DNA of 22,549 nucleotides from DATMYQ01 sp035560935 (GTDB lineage Bacteria; Bacillota; Negativicutes; Sporomusales; Sporomusaceae): contig DATMYQ010000296.1 of the NCBI GenBank assembly GCA_035560935.1, forward strand, positions 1-22,549, in the 5' to 3' direction. Below are positions 22,534 through 22,549 of the stretch, in pieces (position 1 is the stretch's first letter; every line of letters starts with the position of its first letter). The notes below the pieces were generated by a model. It had not been told where the DNA came from. It saw only the letters and a list, made by a program, of their open reading frames with translations, and searched no databases. Position numbers and translations under genes: made by a program.

Positions 22534-22549
22534 ATGAACAATGGTAAAA

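Overview
The window looks like chromosome from a Bacillota (Firmicutes) bacterium. The main reasons are a clear codY, a THI-box thiW leader, strong AGGAGG-type ribosome sites, frequent GTG/TTG starts and sigma-A-type promoters. Base composition looks near 50% GC by eye. The mix of a large chemotaxis operon, multi-PAS hybrid kinases and CodY would suit the Negativicutes (Sporomusa/Pelosinus relatives). That placement is inference; no RNA or marker gene in the window settles it.

Positions 1-15947 form one long co-directional chemotaxis/two-component operon: the tail of an unidentified upstream gene, cheA, cheW, a poly-HAMP methyl-accepting chemotaxis protein (MCP), cheR, a signalling insert, cheY and cheB. 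The insert (about 6.8-14.4 kb) holds a soluble PAS histidine kinase, a 131-aa single-domain response regulator, a PAS-PAS hybrid kinase, a TetR-type regulator with a palindrome upstream, a triple-PAS hybrid kinase and a second 131-aa response regulator related to the first. All three kinases carry a cysteine-rich version of a PAS domain. CheA, CheW, MCP, CheR, CheB and CheY make a complete core pathway. The inserted modules look like a duplicated redox- or ligand-sensing branch co-expressed with it.

Positions 15983-18034 encode a membrane PAS-GGDEF-EAL protein whose cyclase motif is degraded (GGSEF) while its phosphodiesterase motifs are intact, so it probably degrades c-di-GMP. Next come a nitrogen P-II protein (glnB type) and amtB. 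These two are separated by 288 bp holding a good promoter, a hairpin with a six-base AACGAG loop and a terminator that shares bases with that hairpin, so amtB is probably controlled by transcription attenuation or antitermination.

Positions 20090-21053 carry codY behind a near-consensus promoter whose spacer contains a CodY box (autoregulation), followed by a leader terminator. A TPP riboswitch with a recognisable antiterminator/terminator pair then controls thiW, the S component of a thiazole-type ECF transporter. The right end has a convergent minus-strand XRE-cupin regulator. No mobile elements, CRISPR arrays, tRNA or rRNA genes were seen. Overall the window joins chemotaxis and c-di-GMP signalling to nitrogen and nutrient sensing.
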